Of a DNA stretch of 64,000 nucleotides, positions 58,329 to 64,000 are shown piece after piece (the first letter of the stretch is position 1; every line of letters begins with the position of its first letter). The notes beneath the pieces are model-generated. The model was not told the origin of the DNA. It was given only the letters and a program-made list of their open reading frames with translations, and did no database searches. Position numbers and translations under genes: made by a program. The DNA comes from Brachionus plicatilis (Eukaryota > Rotifera > Eurotatoria > Ploima > Brachionidae). The stretch covers positions 89,768 to 153,767 of the forward strand of contig QEOQ01000204.1 in the NCBI GenBank assembly GCA_010279815.1. Direction: 5' to 3'.

Positions 58329-60289
58329 TTTGTCACAAAGCAATTTTTTTTTAATTTGTTCAATAATTTATCAGAATTTTCAAAACTTGAGCGATTCAGT
58401 TATTCGGTTAAAGTTGATTCTAATAATTAAGCGCGTTTAGTTTTTTTCCAAAAAATTATTCAGGCAACCGATTTACGAATTAACTATCAAAAATTGCGAG
58501 CCAAATTTATTAACTGACAAAGATACTAGGAATTTTGATAAAAAAATTTATATGTGTTTAGATTGTGAGTAGTTTTTCAAGAGGAGAAAACCTTTAAATA
58601 AACATAAATGTTCAGAAGGTCTCAGTAGTTATTTTTGGACACTAGGTGCTCAAAATAAAATAAAGACCGTTTAAATGTAATTAAATAATGTCAAAATAGC
58701 TCTTAAAAATCTCAATTTTTACGACCTTTTTAAATATTTTTTTAAATCTTCAACAAAATTAATTCGTCTGACTTCTAGAGAATCCTCAAGAATTTTCCGA
58801 GGCTCAAACAGCCTACATTCTAAGAAATTATTTAAAAAAAATTTTAAATTAAATTAAAACTAAATTTTTAAGTTACGGATAAAATATAGTTAAGCTTGCA
58901 TGTATTTGTTTGATTTATTAAGTTTTTCTATATAAATTTGTAGACCAAAATGAACAAAAAAACATATATGAGTAAATGATTTTTTTAGTATTTTTTTAAA
59001 TGACGAATTCTAAATAAAATAATAAAAAAAAAAAATTTTTTAAAGTTTTTATTTAAAAAAAAATTAAATTTTATTAAAATTATTTGAGGAATTAAGAGCC
59101 AGCATACCAAAATGCATTAATAGGCATTTTATTTTTTAAAATTTTCAAAATTTTAATTAACAGTTAAAATTAACAAATTTTTACTACTGTTTTTAATTAT
59201 ATCATTTTATATTTTGCGTGCTCTTACATCTTGTATTTGCTTTGCTTCCAGTATTTTAAAAAAAATCGTTTTTTTTTTTTTAAGTTTTATCATAAAGTAG
59301 ACATTTTTTTTAACTAATTGTAGGGACAACATATTTTATTGCGTCAACCAGGTAGTGAATTTTTTTTAAAACTTGAATTCAATTCTTTGGAATTATTCGC
59401 TAGGTTGTGATAAATTTTTATCGAATCAATGAAAATGCTTATAATTTAAAAATTTTAAACTGAAGACAATTGCTTTTGATACTTATTAATTATCTGTAAA
59501 CTAGTTAGATAAATTTGAAAATTATGCTAGCATTAATAAAAAATTTTCAGCAAATACGGTACTAAGAAAATGACAAAAACCACTCTTGAAAAATTGAAAT
59601 CGTATTTAGAGGCTTTTCAAAATTCCTCAATTTTTTTACAAATCTTAGAAAAATTATAAAAGTTTAATTAAATTTTGTATATATTATAAAACTGAACTTT
59701 TTAAACTTATTTGGTAAAAAGAGGTGAAACAAAATATGCGTCACCAAATTCAAAAAGTAAAATTTGATTTTAAGGAAGTATTTAATTCAACTGCGCAATT
59801 TAATTGCAGAGTTTTTGCAGAGCCTTTTCTAATATTCAGCATGTTTTTTGCATTATTTAGCATTTTGCAGAGAGATTTAATCAAATACCATTCAAAAGTT
59901 ATAAAAAAATTACTTTTTGATCTGATTTTTTTGATCCTAAACTTCAAGATTCCGCTTTTTTCCTTAATTTATTTAATCGTAAAATATTACGGGCCTGGCC
60001 TGTAATGTGACCAAATAGGTCATGTAATATGTGACCTGATGAATCATGCCAGCTCGATGACCGGAGATTTTTTTTATTCGGTCGCATATTTGGTGATACA
60101 AGATACAAAAAAATTACATTTTTATTGGTCACCAAAATTTTTAAATGGGTCACAAAAATTTAAATATCTCAAAATTCTAAAGGATAAAAATTTTAAATTT
60201 CCCTTATGCTAAAATAAGCAAATAGAAATTATTTAAAAGAATGATGTAAAAAATTTGAAATCTTTTTACAACTTATTTCTTTTTAAAAA
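58329..60289. other. AT-rich stretch upstream of ELAV; GGTCAC-rich patch near 59990-60165
   Basis: Several GTGACC/GGTCAC units occur in direct and inverted orientation at 59998-60155, which may mark a decayed transposon. A 93-codon frame over it (59724-60005) starts at a non-ATG codon and is not convincing. Confidence 0.4.
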
Positions 60290-60598
60290 TCAAAAACTGA
60301 TTGTTTGAAATTAAAAGATATTTATTCTAGTGAAATCGATTCTGAAAATGATCGAGATAATATTGAAATTACTTGTTCTTAATTTGAAGTCATTCAAATC
60401 AATACTGTAAAAGAAAAGCTTTCTCTTATTTTGTAAAATGCCAGCGAAATCACAGCTGCACCAAATGATACAGAATTAGCGAAGAATAGAACCTAAAGCA
60501 AGTATAAAAATCCAATGGAATGTGATATATGTGGTAAAATTTTTAAAAATTTTAAGGGTATGAATTTACATTGGTTCAAAATGCATTTATCAAAATAA
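60290..60598 (+). pseudogene. C2H2 zinc-finger pseudogene with three in-frame TAA stops
   Basis: One continuous frame reads as plausible protein for about 100 codons, interrupted only by TAA at 60380-60382, 60434-60436 and 60494-60496. It has an acidic segment (DIYSSEIDSENDRDNIE). Near the end it has ECDICGKIFKNFKGMNLHWF followed by KMH, a complete C-x2-C-x12-H-x4-H finger, then a final TAA. Each inner TAA could come from CAA by one C-to-T change. The finger and the final stop suggest the end of a zinc-finger gene or of a transposon-encoded protein. An upstream start was not found. Confidence 0.6.
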
Positions 60599-61509
60599 TT
60601 TAGGAATATTCCTCTTTTTATTTATATTTTATTAAACATTAAAAATAATTGATCATTAAAATTAACATTAATTCTATATACTTTTGATTTTAACTACAAA
60701 ACACATGTTTATGATTATGATTACCTTTATGACTTTTTTTTGTTTAACGAAGTGAAAAAATTACTTAAGACGAATTGAATTATTCCCGATTTAAATAAAT
60801 TAGATCACAATTAATACAATCTAAAAAAGTGGCTTTATTGACACGATAAATAAAAAACGTTGAATTATTTTACAAAGATATATTTTTAATACAAATTAAT
60901 AACAAAAATTTCATTTTAAACCTAATTTAAGTCTAATCTAACAAAAAAAATATGGCAGCTTTTTTCATTAGATTTTTTTTAAAAATTTTTGTCTCATTTA
61001 GTCCAAAGAGAGGTTCTACTATTTTTTTTACTATTTCAACTCAATCAAAGAGACCTAAGGTCAAAACCCGTAATGGGATGATTGAGCCCATTTATTAATA
61101 AAAAAATTCACATAAAAATTATAATATTAATAAAAAATTAAATTTCTGAAATTAACATCAAAATTAGAAAAAATTTTACAAAATTTTATAAAAATTAAAT
61201 TAATGTTATTGTTTATTCAAAGTCAAAAAGTCAAAAAATAACAAGTTTAAGTCTTCAAAAATTAATCAGTAGTATTAAATATTCTATTTTCCTAATTATA
61301 ATCATTGAACTGCAATCATCGAAATTCAATTTTTTAATTTTCTAGAGGTAAATGTATTTATTTTTTAGATTGAGTCTTAATATTTTATTTTAAGTTACCA
61401 GGCAGACGAATCCCTAATGCTATTCGCAACTTGACTGATTTTAAAAGAATGAGTGGTAGGCAAACTATTGATTTTTAGCATACTACCGGATTTCAATATC
61501 TTGGCTTAA
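60599..61509. other. AT-rich stretch, nothing recognised
   Basis: No exon or repeat end is recognised, apart from slightly GC-richer patches near 61010-61080 and 61400-61490. Confidence 0.45.
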
Positions 61510-61800
61510 TAATATGTCATTTCCTATCTAAATGTATAATGGGGAGGCACTTATCCTATTTTCCAGGATCTTTTGAACAACGGGTCCAACCTGACACAGA
61601 GGTTACTGCGTCGAGTTGGTCATCTACAACTCTATTATTGCCCTTTAGAAAACGGTATTACTTTTTTATGATGAAAGGGGTTTAAAAATTCGTCCCGACG
61701 TCGAAATATATATGAGATTTTTTTTACATCAGCCGGTTTCGGACCCCCGACCCTCTGCTTACCGATGACTAACACACAAACCATTAAGCAATACGGGCTA
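61510..61800 (-). mobile_element. Full-length tRNA-derived SINE
   Basis: Read on the minus strand, the element starts at about 61800 with a tRNA-like head. A box A-like TTGCTTAATGG (61791-61781) and a box B GGTCCGAAACC (61745-61735; one mismatch to GGTTCGANNCC) are about 35 bp apart, as in RNA polymerase III internal promoters. The body shared with the other four copies follows: CCCCTTTCATCATAAAAAAG, AACTCGACGCAGTAACCTCT, AAGTGCCTCCCCATTATACA and GACATATTATTA. This is the only copy here with the head. No clear target duplication was found. Confidence 0.8.
61735..61745 (-). promoter_or_regulatory. RNA polymerase III box B of the SINE
   Basis: GGTCCGAAACC on the minus strand differs from GGTTCGANNCC at one position. 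It pairs with the box A-like sequence at 61781-61791. Confidence 0.65.
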
Positions 61801-62123
61801 AACAAAACTCGCTGAGAGTCGAAAAAACTGATTGATTTATATTAATTAGATGGCATTTTTTTCCAAATGAAATTATTTAAATTTAATCTTATATGTCATT
61901 TTATTATATTTAAATAATTATTATTTTATCATAAATTTTTTTAATTTAAATTTTAAAGATACATGTAATTATTTTAATCAAAGCGAACCAAATTCAAAAT
62001 TAAATAATAACTATGGAAAAAAATAAAATTTCTTTAAGATATTTTGAAAAAATAATGTCAAAATATAGTTAAAATATTTAATTAAATTTTTAATGATTCA
62101 ACTATATGCATTAATTTGTTTTT
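61801..62123. other. Short AT-rich 3' flank of PIGA
   Basis: This probably contains the PIGA 3' UTR. Nothing else is recognised. Confidence 0.4.
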
Positions 62124-64000
62124 TTATTTAGTTTTTCTCCCAAAATTAGACACGTCTGGTGCCAAATCAATCTTTTCTTTTGGATTGAAAAATTCAATGA
62201 CCATAAGGAGTAAAAAATCAACGATGAATATGAATGATATAACAAAGAAACCCACATATCCGCATCTCCTAAAGCTGTAAAAAATAATTAAAGATATTGT
62301 TGTATTTTTTCAAAATTAGCATCAAAAATTAAAAGCTATTGATTTGAATTTTGTTCATTAAATAAATTTTTCAACTAATCAGTTGTTCAATTGAAGGATG
62401 TTAACAAAATGAAAGTTAAAACAAGAAGTGAAAATTGTTTACAGCGCTATTTTTTATATTAAAAAAATCAGGCATTTTAAATTAGACTTTTTTTTTTTTT
62501 TTCATAGTAACTTTTTTTGTCTCTATATTTCAACATAACGTTTTTAATTTACAATATTTTTTTTATATATATTTTTATTCTAAAGGAGCATTAGCTCTCC
62601 ACACATAAACAAATAAATAAATAAAATATTTTGAAGCAAAATGAAGCGTTCTTTGGAAATTTATATAAATAAAACTTAATTATTTAAAAAAAGCGAATTT
62701 TTAATTTTTTTTTTATGTTAAATTAATAATTAAATAAATCACTAAGTTATTGTTATTGGAAGAGAGACAATAATAAATTTTTTTGAGTAGAGCTTAATTT
62801 TGATGCTAATTTCGAGCCTTTTCAAAAAAATTAAAAATACCTAGTAATTTTGTCTATTAAAGAATTTTTTTCATTCATTTCTGAAATTAAATTATAAACC
62901 TTTTCAGTTCTTTTAGCTACATCACGCCAATTGTACATTTTTCTAATCTCGTCATGCATCATAAAACTGTCAATTTTATCTCCAGTTTTTATTCTTTTAA
63001 TTGCAAATTCAACTTTGGTTATTAAATCTGAAACTGATGGTTCACATAAAGTGATCATTGAATTAGGTAAGATTTCCGGAATACCGCCAACTTTTGTACT
63101 AACTACTTGTAACCTTTAAATGAAAAGGATTTAAATTTTTAGATTATTAAAATCGGAATAATTTACCCACAACTAGCCGCCTCTAAGATAGCAATGCAAA
63201 AAGCCTCTGTCAATGATGTATTTAAAAATATATGTCCTTTGACCAAACAATTCCTAACTTCTTGGTTTGGAATAGAACCTAAAAGAGTAACCCTATCATG
63301 TAATTTATACCGGTCTTTAATCTCTTCTATTAGCACCATTTTTGGACCACTTCCAGCTTATCGAATCATCAAGTAAATTTTTTATTTATTTGTAAGTTAA
63401 GCATTATTCAATACCTATCAAAAAATCTACATTTGGGTATTTTTTACAGATTTCTGGTATTATTCCTATCAACAAGTCTGTTCCTTTTCTGTATACCAGC
63501 CTGCTCACAACCACGATTACAACTTTAAAAAAAATTTAAAAGATTTATCAACAATCATCTGTGTTACTTCTATTAAATGGTGCAGTGTTTGGTTCAGGCG
63601 TGAAAATAGAACTGTCAACCGCATTAGGTATCACAGAAATTTTTCTCGGATCTTTTATATTAGCTCTCAAAAAAGTATTTTCTCGACAAGTATTCGAAAC
63701 ACAAATAACATGATCACTGATGGACATTCCACATTCCAACAATTTATTGGTTAAAATTGAACTGGCGTCAGCAAAACCAAATAAAGAATGATCTGTGTAG
63801 ACTAATTTTAAGCCCAAAAGTTTAGCATGGTACAATGTTTCTTCAGCTAAAACCGAAAATGCCTTTAAAAAATGTTAAAAGTTATTTGAAAATTCTAAGC
63901 AGGCAAATTACTGAATGTCCATGTACAATTGTAATTTGTTCTCTTATCAAAATATCTCTTATTATTGGCAATGTGGTCAAAACTGTTGGTAAAATGCATT
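62124..64000 (-). CDS. PIGA: GPI-GlcNAc transferase catalytic subunit PIG-A (5' end outside the window)
   Basis: Six exons are visible on the minus strand: 63912-64000 (partial), 63553-63862, 63415-63522, 63167-63356, 62841-63113 and 62124-62274. All introns are GT-AG and in phase (49, 30, 58, 53 and 566 bp). They give 372 C-terminal residues. PIGA-specific sequence includes [61 protein letters not shown], the GT4 EX7E region [15 protein letters not shown] and [14 protein letters not shown]. Near the C-terminus a hydrophobic anchor ([20 protein letters not shown]) precedes [13 protein letters not shown], as in animal PIG-A. The enzyme transfers GlcNAc from UDP-GlcNAc to phosphatidylinositol on the cytoplasmic face of the ER, the first step of GPI-anchor synthesis. 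The N-terminal ~80-110 residues are beyond the window. The last intron holds a LINE 3'-end relic. Confidence 0.97.
62505..62625 (+). mobile_element. LINE 3'-UTR relic in the last PIGA intron
   Basis: TATTTCAACATAACGTTTTT and a terminal GGAGCATTAGCTCTCC hairpin followed by an (AAATA)n-like tail match the 3' end of the LINE copy at 9868-10370, on the opposite strand of the host gene. No coding part remains. Confidence 0.5.

Noticed and set aside
59724..60005. 93-codon hydrophobic frame
   Set aside because: Does not start with ATG and overlaps a GGTCAC repeat patch; composition is that of translated AT-rich DNA.
61735..61800. A functional tRNA gene
   Set aside because: Box A and B are present but the cloverleaf is imperfect and the sequence runs directly into a repeated SINE body, so it is a SINE head.

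Overview
The window is nuclear DNA of an animal. It is very AT-rich and carries widely spaced protein genes with spliceosomal GT-AG introns, most of them only 30 to 80 bp long, plus a dense population of decayed transposons. The gene set (PEA3-type ETS factor, ELAV-type RNA-binding protein, ABCA transporter, seven-helix receptor, DUF229 protein, GT31 glycosyltransferase, PIGA) is metazoan. The low GC, the tiny introns and a possible ceramide-phosphoethanolamine-synthase-like enzyme suggest an invertebrate, perhaps a monogonont rotifer of the Brachionus type. That assignment is inference; no marker in the window proves it.

Layout. A pogo/Tigger deletion derivative (1507-2403) is followed by a single-exon rhodopsin-like receptor (5408-7063, +). 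A 9-kb gene desert then holds LINE and MITE remnants. Next come a GT31 beta-1,3-glycosyltransferase (16278-17777, +), a hAT-type MITE (18205-18343), a perfect 626-bp inverted repeat (20029-21417) and a Tc1/mariner deletion derivative (23085-23990). The minus strand carries a complete three-exon DUF229 gene (24584-28623). The 31-36 kb stretch is transposon-rich, with SINE copies, one element nested in another, and a hAT MITE. A CDP-alcohol-phosphotransferase-like gene (36512 to about 39927, +) faces an orphan terminal exon (40175-40303, -). Tc1 and MULE remnants precede a two-exon PEA3-type ETS gene (44691-46499, +), a LINE reverse-transcriptase fragment, and a 14-exon ABCA gene (48623-55325, +). 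The window ends with an intronless ELAV gene (57174-58328, -), a zinc-finger pseudogene, a full-length tRNA-derived SINE and the 3' part of PIGA (62124 to beyond 64000, -).

Gene models were rebuilt by matching splice sites, reading phase and family motifs. The DUF229 (2001 nt), ETS (1185 nt), ABCA (5034 nt) and visible PIGA models all stay in frame across every junction, which is strong internal support. The ABCA model needs a 6-nt microexon inside the NBD1 D-loop, and PIGA contains an intron of only 30 bp.

The genes show no operon-like relationship. Several act in membrane lipid or glycan biology (GT31, CDP-alcohol enzyme, ABCA, PIGA), but nothing in the sequence shows that they are co-regulated. 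The main value of the window lies in its transposon biology: at least three MITE or Tc1-like families with intact target-site duplications, one tRNA-SINE family with five copies, and a perfect foldback.
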